Positions 15,065 to 22,842 of a stretch of DNA of 25,497 nucleotides are shown one piece after another. A program made the translations under genes and the position numbers. This stretch comes from an uncultured Collinsella sp. (GTDB taxonomy: Bacteria; Actinomycetota; Coriobacteriia; Coriobacteriales; Coriobacteriaceae). Location of the stretch: contig CALBOJ010000121.1 of the NCBI GenBank assembly GCA_937896835.1, positions 1-25,497 of the forward strand, given 5' to 3'. Within the stretch, counting starts at the first letter, position 1. Every line of letters begins with the position of its first letter. Below the pieces are notes generated by a model, which saw only the letters and a list, made by a program, of their open reading frames with translations, was not told where the DNA came from and searched no databases.

Positions 15065-15075
15065 CGTTGAATGAA

Positions 15076-15789
15076 TTAACCACCAAGATATGCTTTGCGG
15101 ACGTTGTCGTCATGGAGCAGCTCTTGGCCGGTGCCGGTCATGGTGATCTTGCCGGTCTCGAGCACGTAGCCGCGTGTGGCGATGGAAAGAGCCATCTGTG
15201 CGTTTTGCTCGACCAGGAGCACCGTGGTGCCGGCCTTGTGCAGGTCCTCGACAATTTGGAAGATCTGTTCGATCAGAATCGGCGCCAGACCCATGGAGGG
15301 TTCGTCGAGCATGAGCAGCTTAGGGTTACTCATAAGGGCGCGGCCCATAACGAGCATCTGCTGCTCGCCGCCCGAAAGGGTACCGGTGACCTGGCGACGA
15401 CGCTCCTTCAGGCGCGGGAACTGCTCGTAGACGCGCTCGAGGCCCGGAGCCACCGTTGACTTGGGCTGCGTATAGGCGCCCATCTCCAGGTTCTCCTCGA
15501 CCGTCATCTGCAAAAAGGCACGACGACCCTCGGGCACCTGAGCCAGGCCCTTACCAACCAGCTTGTCGGCGGGCGTATGGGTAATGTCCTCGCCCATAAA
15601 CTTGATGGAGCCGGTCTTAGAGCGCAGCAGGCCCGAGACGGTCTTGAGCGTCGTGGACTTGCCGGCACCGTTGGCGCCAATCAGGGCCACGATCTCACCC
15701 TCGTTGACGTTAAAGGAGATGTCCTTAATGGCGTGGATGGCGCCGTACCAGACGTTGATGTTGTAGACGGAAAGCATCGGCTCTGCCAT
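15076..15789 (-). CDS. livF: Branched-chain amino acid ABC transporter ATP-binding protein LivF
   Basis: This is one of the two cytoplasmic ATPases that power uptake of leucine, isoleucine and valine, or related substrates. It is 237 residues long, the usual size. Visible motifs are Walker A GANGAGKST (about 37-45), the Q-loop region near 86, the ABC signature LSGGEQQM and Walker B LLMLDEPSMGLAP with its catalytic Glu, then the switch His in VLLVEQN context. MLSVYNINVWYGAIHAIKDI at the N-terminus is typical of LivF. The ATG follows the livG stop codon directly (TAA then ATG), with GGGGGAG inside the end of livG, so the two are translationally coupled. It is the last gene of the operon. Confidence 0.96.
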   Translation of the reverse strand: MAEPMLSVYNINVWYGAIHAIKDISFNVNEGEIVALIGANGAGKSTTLKTVSGLLRSKTGSIKFMGEDITHTPADKLVGKGLAQVPEGRRAFLQMTVEENLEMGAYTQPKSTVAPGLERVYEQFPRLKERRRQVTGTLSGGEQQMLVMGRALMSNPKLLMLDEPSMGLAPILIEQIFQIVEDLHKAGTTVLLVEQNAQMALSIATRGYVLETGKITMTGTGQELLHDDNVRKAYLGG

Positions 15790-16650
15790 TTAGTTCTCCC
15801 CCTTATCCTGCTTGCCCAGATATGCCTCGATAACAGCGTCGTTGTTCTGGATCTCCTCGGCCGTACCCTTGGCGATGACCTTACCAAAGTTGAGCACGCA
15901 GATGCCCTCGCAGATGTTCATAACGAGCGACATATCATGCTCGATAAGCATGATGGCGATGCCGAAGGTGTCGCGAATCTTGACGATGTTCGCCATGAGC
16001 TCCGCGGTCTCGGACGGGTTCATGCCGGCGGCAGGCTCGTCGAGCAGCAGTAGCTTGGGGTTGGTGGCAAGCGCGCGGACGATTTCCAGACGACGCTGAG
16101 CGCCGTAAGGAAGCGAGCCGGCCTGTTCATTTGCCAGGTGCTCCATGTCAAAAATGGACAGCAGCTCCATGGCGCGCTCGTGGGCGGCCTTCTCGTGCTT
16201 CCAATACGTAGGCAGGCGCAGCACGCCCTCAAAACCGGAGTAGCGCTCCTGGTTGTGCAGGCCGACCTTGACGTTGTCCTCCACCGTCATGGTGTTGAAC
16301 AGACGGATGTTCTGGAACGTACGGGCAATACCCATGCGGTTGACCTGGTAGACCGACTTGCCCGAAGTGTCCTCACCGTCGAGCAGGATGGTGCCGTGCG
16401 TAGGCTGGTACACCTTGGTGAGCAGGTTGAAGACCGTGGTCTTGCCAGCGCCGTTGGGACCGATGAGACCGGCGATCTCGGTCTTGCCGATAGTCAGGCT
16501 AAAGTCGTCGACTGCCTTAAGACCACCGAACTCAATGCCCAGGTGGATGCACTCGAGCGCCGGGCGCTGACCCAGGTCGCGGTCGGGAACGATGGCGCCA
16601 GAAGGATACGGGACCATCTTGCCCTTGTTGAACTCAAACTTACTGGGCAT
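15790..16650 (-). CDS. livG: Branched-chain amino acid ABC transporter ATP-binding protein LivG
   Basis: This is the partner ATPase of LivF, 286 residues. It has Walker A GPNGAGKTT. The signature is the LivG form LPYGAQRRLEIVRAL instead of LSGGQ, and Walker B is LLLLDEPAAGMNP. The extra N-terminal stretch before ALECIHLGIEFGGLKAVDDF is about 30 residues and looks specific to this lineage. I start at the ATG at 16650, which has GAAGGAGG nine bases upstream. The frame is open nine codons further, but without a binding site. The start lies inside livM, whose last 11 bases overlap it, so translation is coupled to livM. Confidence 0.95.
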   Translation of the reverse strand: MPSKFEFNKGKMVPYPSGAIVPDRDLGQRPALECIHLGIEFGGLKAVDDFSLTIGKTEIAGLIGPNGAGKTTVFNLLTKVYQPTHGTILLDGEDTSGKSVYQVNRMGIARTFQNIRLFNTMTVEDNVKVGLHNQERYSGFEGVLRLPTYWKHEKAAHERAMELLSIFDMEHLANEQAGSLPYGAQRRLEIVRALATNPKLLLLDEPAAGMNPSETAELMANIVKIRDTFGIAIMLIEHDMSLVMNICEGICVLNFGKVIAKGTAEEIQNNDAVIEAYLGKQDKGEN

Positions 16651-17719
16651 CGGCTGCCACCTCCTTCTTGGAAGCAAGGCGGTCCTTAATGCGTGCGAAG
16701 AACGCCTTGAGCTGCGGGTTGTTGGTAAAGATCATGACCAGGATCAGCACGATGGCGTAGATGAGCATGCGGTAGTCCGAGAACTGACGGAGCAGCTCGG
16801 GAAGCACCGTGAGCAACGCCGCGGCGATGACGGAGCCGCGCATATTGCCCAGACCACCTAGGACCACGAACACCAGGATGAGGATGGACGTGTTGAAGTC
16901 GAACTTGGTGGCGGAGAGCTGCGAGAAGTTACCGCCGAAGAGAGCTCCGGCAGCACCGGCGAGGGCAGCGGAAACCACGAAGGCGATCATGCGGTACTCG
17001 GTGACGGAGATGCCTACGGACTCGGCTGCAATCTTGTTATCGCGCACGGCCATAATGGCACGGCCGGTACGGCTGCGAACCAGGTTGAGTACAATCACGA
17101 GCGCGACCATAACCAGGATGGCACCGGCGAGGAAGGTCGAGTACGTCGACACGCCCGAGGCACCCTGGGCGCCCTTGATGATGGCGGTGCCGTCCTCGAG
17201 CAGGTGCAGGTCGTCGATCGTAGAGTTGCCCGTGATGTTAAAGATCACGTGCAGGCCGCGGGAGTCGACACCCACAATGAGGCAGGTGACGATCTCTTTG
17301 ATGATCTCGCCAAAGGCCAGCGTCACGATAGCCAGGTAATCGCCGCTCAGACGAAGGACCGGGATGCCAATCAAGAAGCCCAGAATGGCGGCAGCGATGG
17401 CGCCGACCACGATACTGATGATAAGGCGCACCGGATCGGAGGGAACGGCGCTCTCCAGCGCGACGGCGGTGACGATGCCCGTATAGGCGCCGACGCTCAT
17501 AAAGCCCGCGTGGCCCAGCGACAAGTCGCCCGCGATACCGACGACGAGGTTGAGGGAAATGGCCATGACGATATAGGCCGTAATGGGGACCAGCTGACCG
17601 GCGATCATGCGCGGAATCATGTGGTTAGACTGCATAAAGAACACGATGGCGAACGCCACAAGGCACATGGCGTACGTGACAAAGTCGTGACGCGTCTGCT
17701 TGTCTTTAAGAAACTTCAT
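16640..17719 (-). CDS. livM: Branched-chain amino acid ABC transporter permease LivM
   Basis: This 359-residue membrane permease forms the channel with LivH. It has about ten hydrophobic segments. Family landmarks are ITAYIVMAISLNLVVGIAGDLSLGHAGFM, LRLSGDYLAIVTLAFGEI, AVRDNKIAAESVGISV (the cytoplasmic loop that contacts the ATPase) and GGLGNMRGSVIAA near the end. Relative to typical LivM, a loop around residues 170-195 looks longer. The ATG at 17719 has AGGTG six bases upstream. A GTG three codons earlier is an alternative. The livH stop codon lies nine bases before the ATG, consistent with coupled translation. Confidence 0.94.
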   Translation of the reverse strand: MKFLKDKQTRHDFVTYAMCLVAFAIVFFMQSNHMIPRMIAGQLVPITAYIVMAISLNLVVGIAGDLSLGHAGFMSVGAYTGIVTAVALESAVPSDPVRLIISIVVGAIAAAILGFLIGIPVLRLSGDYLAIVTLAFGEIIKEIVTCLIVGVDSRGLHVIFNITGNSTIDDLHLLEDGTAIIKGAQGASGVSTYSTFLAGAILVMVALVIVLNLVRSRTGRAIMAVRDNKIAAESVGISVTEYRMIAFVVSAALAGAAGALFGGNFSQLSATKFDFNTSILILVFVVLGGLGNMRGSVIAAALLTVLPELLRQFSDYRMLIYAIVLILVMIFTNNPQLKAFFARIKDRLASKKEVAADAQ

Positions 17720-17728
17720 AACGCTCAC

Positions 17729-18610
17729 CTACACCTTCTCGGGGACGTACTTGCCCAAGAGGCCGGCAGGCTTGACGAGCAGGACGATGATCAAAACACC
17801 AAAGACGATGGAGTTGGCAAGGCTCGTGGAAATGTAGGCCTGCGCCATCGCCTCGATGATGCCGATGAGAATACCGCCGACAAAGGCGCCGGGGATGGAG
17901 CCGATGCCGCCGAAAACGGCAGCGTCGAAGGCCTTGATGCCAGGCATGGCACCCGTCGTGGGCTGCAGCACCGGCGAGTAGGAGCACAGCAGCACGCCGG
18001 CGATGGCGGCAAGGGCAGAGCCGATGGCAAACGTCATCGAGATGGTGCGGTTGACGTTGATGCCCATGAGCTGAGCGGCGGCCTTGTCCTCGGACACGGC
18101 GCGCATGGCTTTGCCCATCTTGGTCTTACCTGTAAAGAACATCAGGCCGGCCATGATAACCAGGCAGGCGACGATGGTGACGAGCGAGACGGCGCTTACG
18201 TTGAACTTGGCCAAGAACTCCGGCACCTGGAAGGTGACGAGCGAAGTGAAGTTCTTGGGCGTGGCGCCCCACAGAAGCTGCGCGGCGTTCTGCAGGAAGT
18301 AAGACACGCCGATAGCCGTGATCAGAACGGCCAGCGGGCCTGCTTGGCGCAGCGGCTTATAGGCCAGACCCTCAATGAGAACACCGAGAACCGTGCAGGC
18401 CACACAAGAGAGAACTACAGATGCCCAGCCCGGGAGGCCGAGATACGACGTGGCGCAGAACGAGACATAGGCACCGACCATGATGACGTCGCCGTGAGCG
18501 AAGTTGAGCATCTTGGCGATACCGTAGACCATGGTGTAGCCCAACGCGATGATGGCGTAGACGCTGCCCATGGACAGGCCGTTGACCAGGTATTGGATAA
18601 AGACCGTCAT
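17729..18610 (-). CDS. livH: Branched-chain amino acid ABC transporter permease LivH
   Basis: This is the second permease subunit, 293 residues, with about eight hydrophobic segments. It starts MTVFIQYLVNGLSMGSVYAI and continues LGYTMVYGIAKMLNFAHGDV, both hallmarks of LivH. MRAVSEDKAAAQLMGINV is the cytoplasmic coupling loop, and GGIGSIPGAFVGGILIG follows. I start at 18610, with GGGGG nine bases upstream; an ATG three codons earlier sits too close to that site. The open frame that runs on to 18703 crosses intergenic hairpins and is unlikely to be coding. The gene is 139 bases after the binding-protein gene. Confidence 0.94.
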   Translation of the reverse strand: MTVFIQYLVNGLSMGSVYAIIALGYTMVYGIAKMLNFAHGDVIMVGAYVSFCATSYLGLPGWASVVLSCVACTVLGVLIEGLAYKPLRQAGPLAVLITAIGVSYFLQNAAQLLWGATPKNFTSLVTFQVPEFLAKFNVSAVSLVTIVACLVIMAGLMFFTGKTKMGKAMRAVSEDKAAAQLMGINVNRTISMTFAIGSALAAIAGVLLCSYSPVLQPTTGAMPGIKAFDAAVFGGIGSIPGAFVGGILIGIIEAMAQAYISTSLANSIVFGVLIIVLLVKPAGLLGKYVPEKV

Positions 18611-18656
18611 GTTCCACATCCCCCTTTCGAATAGGTTTCCAGTTGATGTATGAAAC

Positions 18657-18718
18657 AGGGACGTTACATCGTCCCTAGATACCAAGCAAGCAGGGAAGGC
18701 CAAAACCTCCCCTGCTTG
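18657..18718 (-). promoter_or_regulatory. Two hairpins between the binding-protein gene and livH
   Basis: CAAGCAGGGAAGG (18687-18699) pairs with 18706-18718 with one mismatch. AGGGACG (18657-18663) pairs with CGTCCCT (18670-18676). Neither is followed by a good T run. Hairpins here often let the binding-protein message outnumber the permease message by stabilising its 3' end or causing partial termination; that role is inferred. Confidence 0.5.
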
Positions 18719-18749
18719 GGATCAAAACCGCTCTATGTAAGGCGGCCTA

Positions 18750-19937
18750 TTAGGCCTGTACGTACTTGCCGTCGGTGATGACGTACGCCGTGGGCTCCTT
18801 CTGGACCTGACCCTTATCGTTCCAGGTGAGCTTACCGGTCAGACCGTCAACGGTAATCTTGAGCATAGCCTTCGACAGTTTCTCGGCGGCCTCGGTCGGA
18901 TCGGCGTCGACACCAAGACCGGCCTCCTTGACGGCCTCGGCCACCGCGTGCACGCCGTCGTAGGCGTCGGCGGCAAACTGGTCGGGGGTATCGCCGTACT
19001 TATCCTTGTAAGCGTTAACGAAGTCGGCGTTCTTCTCGTCGTCGGCGGAGAACGGGGTCATGAGTAGCAGACCCTCGGCAAGAGAGGTGTCGAAACCCTC
19101 AACGCCCAGGATGCCGTCCATGCCATCGCAGCCCATCATCTTGACGTCGTAGCCCATGTCCTTGGCGTTCTTGAGCAGGACGGACGCCGGCGTGTAGTAG
19201 ATCGGCGCAAAGATCATGGTGGCGCCGGCCTGCTTGGCCTTGGTCAGCTGGTTGGTAAAGCTCGTGGCGGAGTCGTCCTTAAAGGTCTCCTCGTCGACAA
19301 TCTCGAGCTTGGACTCAGCGGCCTGGGCCTTAAAGGAATCTGCGATGCCCGAAGAATAGGCGTCGCCGGAGTTATAGAACAGCACGAACTTCTCGTCCGC
19401 ATATTTCTCTGCCAGGAACTTGGCAGCGTTGACACCCTGGTTGGGGTCGGTGAAGCAAACCTGGAAGACGCAATCCTTGCCGTCGGTGACGTCCTCGGAG
19501 GACGCGGACGGGGTGATCATGAACGTCTTGGGGTCGTTACCGCACTCTGCGGCAACGGCAACCGACGCACCCGTGGTGGTCGGACCGACGAGGGCCTGCA
19601 TGCCCCAGTCGAGCAGGGTGTTGAAGGCGTTGACGGCCTTCTCGCCGTCGGCCTGGTCATCCTCGGCCTTGCTGGCAAGCGGCAGCTCCTTGGTCGAGAA
19701 ATCCTTGCAGCCAAGCTCGACACCCTGGGTAACGGACTTGCCGTAGGACGCGTTGGCGCCGGTCAGCGGGCCGATGGTGCCAATCTTAAACGAAGCGTCG
19801 CCCGACGCGGAACCGCTGTCGCCGCCGTTGGAGGAGCAGCCAGCTAGAATGGACATCGCCCCCAGACCTGCTGCGCTCGCGATAACGCTCCTGCGATTCA
19901 TAACAGGGTTCAATGACTTACCGGTGAGGCTCGACAT
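18750..19937 (-). CDS. livK: Branched-chain amino acid ABC transporter substrate-binding lipoprotein
   Basis: This 395-residue periplasmic-binding-type protein (Peripla_BP_6 / LivJ-LivK family) captures the amino acid outside the cell and delivers it to LivHM. Residues 14-34 form a signal peptide: RRSVIASAAGLGAMSILAGC, with lipobox LAGC and lipidated Cys34. A Gly/Ser-rich tether follows (SSNGGDSGSASGD). The mature domain starts KIGTIGPLTGANASYGKSVTQGVEL, a strong family motif, and has GPTTTGASVAVA and MITPSASSEDVTDG in the ligand-binding cleft. GAGAGGAG precedes the ATG by six to eight bases. It is the first gene of the operon and has its own hairpins downstream. The ligand could be another small amino acid or amide. 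Confidence 0.95.
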   Translation of the reverse strand: MSSLTGKSLNPVMNRRSVIASAAGLGAMSILAGCSSNGGDSGSASGDASFKIGTIGPLTGANASYGKSVTQGVELGCKDFSTKELPLASKAEDDQADGEKAVNAFNTLLDWGMQALVGPTTTGASVAVAAECGNDPKTFMITPSASSEDVTDGKDCVFQVCFTDPNQGVNAAKFLAEKYADEKFVLFYNSGDAYSSGIADSFKAQAAESKLEIVDEETFKDDSATSFTNQLTKAKQAGATMIFAPIYYTPASVLLKNAKDMGYDVKMMGCDGMDGILGVEGFDTSLAEGLLLMTPFSADDEKNADFVNAYKDKYGDTPDQFAADAYDGVHAVAEAVKEAGLGVDADPTEAAEKLSKAMLKITVDGLTGKLTWNDKGQVQKEPTAYVITDGKYVQA

Positions 19938-20208
19938 GCGGCTCTCCTCTCAAATCTCGTCGGGTTTCGGGTACCCGACAGGCCATCCTTCGCCGTGTTC
20001 GGCGTTCGCAAAATAGTAGACGCTTTAGTTGAGAAAAGTGGCGATTATTTCAACTTTTCTTTTGCTTTGTCCATTTATCCATAATTATGCGTATTTCTAT
20101 CGGTTTATACAGTTTAGCCACTTTATTGTGTGAAAGTAATATTTCCATTCTGTTACAAGCGCCCCTGCCCTGATTAAAACAGCCTCACCGGTCGCGTTTT
20201 GTACGCAC
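19938..20208 (-). promoter_or_regulatory. AT-rich upstream region of the liv operon with a dyad
   Basis: No gene is visible. From about 20010 to 20160 the sequence is strikingly AT-rich against its surroundings, as expected for a strong promoter region. AGAAAAGT (20032-20039) and ACTTTTCT (20053-20060) form a perfect eight-base dyad with a 13-base spacer, and CATAATTATG (20089-20098) is a second short palindrome. Several weak -10-like hexamers occur, and I cannot choose one. Operator function is inferred. Confidence 0.4.
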
Positions 20209-20253
20209 CTAGGCGGCGATGTACTTGCCGTCCTGAATCACATAGGCTGTAGG
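20209..20253 (-). pseudogene. Remnant 3' end of a second liv-type binding-protein gene
   Basis: Read on the minus strand this stretch encodes PTAYVIQDGKYIAA followed by a stop. The intact binding protein at 18750-19937 ends PTAYVITDGKYVQA and stop, so 11 of 14 residues match and the reading frame and stop position are the same. Upstream of the proline the frame continues with no resemblance to the family. It appears to be the last 15 codons left after deletion of a paralogous gene that stood next to the current operon. Confidence 0.7.
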
Positions 20254-20353
20254 TCGTATGTAGCGAGCGTGTTTCCAATGTTTCCGCAGCGTTTCGGGGG
20301 TGCCGTTTTGTGCGGCTCCTGTTGCCTGGCGAGCACGCGCCCCCGGTTCACGC

Positions 20354-20359
20354 TAGAAT
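20354..20359 (+). promoter_or_regulatory. Candidate -10 element of hom
   Basis: TAGAAT lies 55 bases before the hom ATG. I see no convincing -35 at the usual distance. Confidence 0.3.
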
Positions 20360-20413
20360 GCACTCAACCTTTAAGCGGTTTATCCATCCATAAGATGCAC
20401 GAAGGAGTTATCT

Positions 20414-21757
20414 ATGAGCGAACCCCTGCGCACCGTGAACGTCGGTCTGATCGGTCTGGGAACCGTCGGCGGCGGCGTGGCCCGTCTGATCAAGAGCCAC
20501 CACGATGAGTACCTGGCAGCCTACGGCATCGACCTTAAGCTGACCCGCGCCTGCGCGCTTGCTTGGGAGCAGGCCGAGGCGGCAGGCATTGAGCGCGAGG
20601 CCTTTACGAGCGACTGGCACGATGTCGTCACCGACCCCGCCGTCGACATCGTCGTCGAGCTGATTGGCGGCGAGCATCCCGCAACCGAGATCTTCACCAC
20701 TGCCTTCGAGAACGGCAAGCATGTCGTCTCCGCCAACAAGGCCCTGCTGGGCCGCCATGTCGAGACGCTTGCCGAGAAGGCACGTGCGTGCGGCGTGCAG
20801 ATTAAGTGCGAGGCCAGCTGCGGTGGCGGCATCCCCATTGTCAGCACGCTCGAGCACGACCTGGTGGGTAACAAGATCCTGACCATCGCCGGCATCCTCA
20901 ACGGCACCACCAACTACATCCTGTCGCGCATGGACGCCGAGGGCGCCGATTACGCTGACGTGCTCGCCGACGCCCAGGCTAAGGGCTATGCCGAGGCCGA
21001 CCCGTCCGCCGACGTCGACGGCTTCGACGCCGCCAGCAAGACGGCAATCCTCGCTTCCATCGGCTTTGGCACCCGCGTGACCACCGACGATGTCTACCAG
21101 CAGGGTATCCGTACCATCGGCGCCGAGGACATCGCCCAGGCCCGCGAGCTCGGCTACACCATCAAGCTGCTGGGCATCGCACGCAACACCGACGCCGGCG
21201 TCGACGTCCGCGTGCATCCCACGCTGATCCCCGCCGACCACATGCTCGCCAAGGTCAACGGCGCCATGAACGCTGTCTACGTGGTAGGCGACGCCGTGGG
21301 CGAGACCATGTTCTACGGTGCCGGCGCAGGCTCCTTCCCCACCGCGAGTGCCGTCGTGGGCGACATCCTGTCGCTCTCCGAGCAGATCAGCCGCGGCGTT
21401 GCTCCGCTGCCCGAGATTGAGCCCTATGGTCACAACCTCGCCTTTAAGCCCATGGACGAGCTCCAGACCAAGTACTATGTGCGCCTGAAAGTCGCCGACC
21501 GCGTGGGCGCCCTGTCCGAGACGGTCGACATCTTTGCCAAGCACAACATCTCGATCTCGCTCATCAACCAGGTCGAGGACGGCAAATCGGGCGTCAGCGA
21601 TGCCTGCTCGGTCATCTTCCTAACGCACCGCGCGCTCGAGAAGGACGTCCAGGCTGCCGCCGCCGAGCTTGCCAGCGTCGACTGCGTGGCCGAGGTCGCC
21701 AACGTCCTGCGCATCGAGGACGTTGAAGCTTGGACCGAAGGCGTCATGGCGAACTAG
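20414..21757 (+). CDS. hom: Homoserine dehydrogenase
   Basis: This enzyme reduces aspartate semialdehyde to homoserine with NAD(P)H, the branch-point step to threonine, isoleucine and methionine. The 447 residues comprise an N-terminal Rossmann domain with GLGTVG (14-19) and KHVVSANKALL, and a catalytic domain with the signature AGILNGTTNYILSRM. DVDGFDAASKTAILASI follows, with the conserved acidic residues and catalytic lysine. A C-terminal ACT domain occupies about residues 353-432 (KYYVRLKVADRVGALSETVDIF), which in relatives senses threonine. GAAGGAG lies six bases before the ATG. It is monocistronic with a terminator after it. No aspartokinase, thrC or thrB is adjacent. Confidence 0.97.
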   Translation: MSEPLRTVNVGLIGLGTVGGGVARLIKSHHDEYLAAYGIDLKLTRACALAWEQAEAAGIEREAFTSDWHDVVTDPAVDIVVELIGGEHPATEIFTTAFENGKHVVSANKALLGRHVETLAEKARACGVQIKCEASCGGGIPIVSTLEHDLVGNKILTIAGILNGTTNYILSRMDAEGADYADVLADAQAKGYAEADPSADVDGFDAASKTAILASIGFGTRVTTDDVYQQGIRTIGAEDIAQARELGYTIKLLGIARNTDAGVDVRVHPTLIPADHMLAKVNGAMNAVYVVGDAVGETMFYGAGAGSFPTASAVVGDILSLSEQISRGVAPLPEIEPYGHNLAFKPMDELQTKYYVRLKVADRVGALSETVDIFAKHNISISLINQVEDGKSGVSDACSVIFLTHRALEKDVQAAAAELASVDCVAEVANVLRIEDVEAWTEGVMAN

Positions 21758-21788
21758 CCCAACGCTCGCCTAGCAATACGCGCCTTGA

Positions 21789-21822
21789 GGGCTCCCGTCC
21801 GATGTGGGACGGGAGCCCTTTT
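21789..21822 (+). terminator. Rho-independent terminator of hom
   Basis: GGGCTCCCGTCC (21789-21800) pairs perfectly with GGACGGGAGCCC (21807-21818) and is followed by TTTTG. It begins 31 bases after the hom stop codon. Confidence 0.9.
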
Positions 21823-21971
21823 GTCACCTGCCCTAAGCACAACGGCAGAGCACATTTGCGCGAGCCGCTCATCGGTAACGCGGGCTACCGTTCACCGATA
21901 TGCAAACACGGCCGATTCCGGTTACGGCTACGCTGTGTTGCGAATGTCCGCCCGCGATGAGAGGAAGCACC

Positions 21972-22721
21972 ATGTTGCTCGAGGGCAAGAAAGCAATCAT
22001 CACCGGAGGCACACGCGGTATCGGCTATGCCATCGCCTGCCGTTTTATCGAGGAAGGCGCTGCCGTCACCGTCTTTGGCTCGCGCCAAGAGACTGCCGAC
22101 ACGGCCGTTGAGAAGCTGACAGCCGCCTATCCCGACGCCAAGGTCTGGGGTCGCTCCTGCGATCTCACCTCGCTCGAGGCCGTGACTGAGGCCTTTACGC
22201 AGACTGCAGCCGACATGGGCGGCTTGGACACGGTCGTCAACAATGCCGGTATCTCCCAGCGTTCACCCCTCTTGGACTACACGGCCGAGGAGTTCGCAAA
22301 GGTCATGGACCTTAACGTCGTCGCCGTCTTTAATGGCCACCAGGCTGCCGCCAAGATCATGACCGAGGCCGGCCACGGCGGCACCATCACTACCACAAGC
22401 TCGATGGTCGCCAAGTACGGCCAGCCCTCCGGCGTCGGTTACCCCACGTCCAAGTTTGCCGTCAACGGTATGGTCCAGTCGCTCTCGCGCGAGCTCGCTC
22501 CCATGGGCATCCGCGTCAACGCCGTTGCCCCAGGCGTAACCAAGACCGATATGGTCGCCAACCTGCCCGAAGAGGTCATCAAGCCCATCATCGCCACTAT
22601 TCCGCTCGGTCGCATGGGCGAGCCCGAGGACGTTGCCAACGCCTTCGTTTTCCTTGCGAGCGACATGTCCTCCTATGTCACGGGCGCCATCCTCCCCGTC
22701 GACGGGGCAGCCCGCTCCTAA
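21972..22721 (+). CDS. Short-chain dehydrogenase/reductase (FabG/BaiA-like)
   Basis: This 249-residue classical SDR, of the usual length, catalyses an NAD(P)-linked alcohol/ketone conversion. It has the cofactor motif TGGTRGIG (11-18), NNAG (90-93), Asn115, Ser144, and Tyr157-x3-Lys161 in YPTSK, so the catalytic tetrad is complete. After the second strand comes FGSRQE; Arg38 there suggests preference for NADP(H). From memory the sequence tracks the clostridial bile acid 3-alpha-hydroxysteroid dehydrogenase BaiA (ITGGTRGIG, the FG-x-x-QE turn, DLTS, GVGYP-x-SK, GVAPGV-like segments), but a general 3-oxoacyl-ACP reductase fits too. AGAGGAAG lies six bases before the ATG at 21972; in-frame ATGs further upstream lack such a site. 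It stands alone between two terminators. Confidence 0.9.
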   Translation: MLLEGKKAIITGGTRGIGYAIACRFIEEGAAVTVFGSRQETADTAVEKLTAAYPDAKVWGRSCDLTSLEAVTEAFTQTAADMGGLDTVVNNAGISQRSPLLDYTAEEFAKVMDLNVVAVFNGHQAAAKIMTEAGHGGTITTTSSMVAKYGQPSGVGYPTSKFAVNGMVQSLSRELAPMGIRVNAVAPGVTKTDMVANLPEEVIKPIIATIPLGRMGEPEDVANAFVFLASDMSSYVTGAILPVDGAARS

Positions 22722-22765
22722 AGGTCGAAAGTTTCGGCTTCGAACCTCAACAGAGTTCAACGCAA

Positions 22766-22810
22766 AAGGCGCGCTGCCCGCATCAACCGCAGGCAGCGCG
22801 CCTTCTATTA
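22766..22810. terminator. Bidirectional terminator between convergent SDR and antiporter genes
   Basis: AAGGCGCGCTGCC (22766-22778) and GGCAGCGCGCCTT (22792-22804) form a perfect 13-base stem. On the plus strand CTATTATTT follows; on the minus strand the stem ends in CCTTTTGCG. It lies between the ends of two convergent genes, so it can serve both. Confidence 0.85.
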
Positions 22811-22842
22811 TTTGGACGGAACCCGTATCCCGACATTCCTTG

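Noticed and set aside
17204..18634. A 476-codon open frame on the plus strand opposite livH and livM
   Set aside because: The frame is antisense to two clear permease genes. Its translation is highly charged and Asp/His/Gly-rich, as expected from reading GC-rich membrane-protein DNA backwards, and there is no ribosome binding site or family motif.
20408..21544. A 378-codon minus-strand open frame opposite hom
   Set aside because: It lies entirely within hom, which has all homoserine dehydrogenase motifs. The opposite strand encodes a low-complexity Gly/Val/Asp sequence with no recognisable domain.
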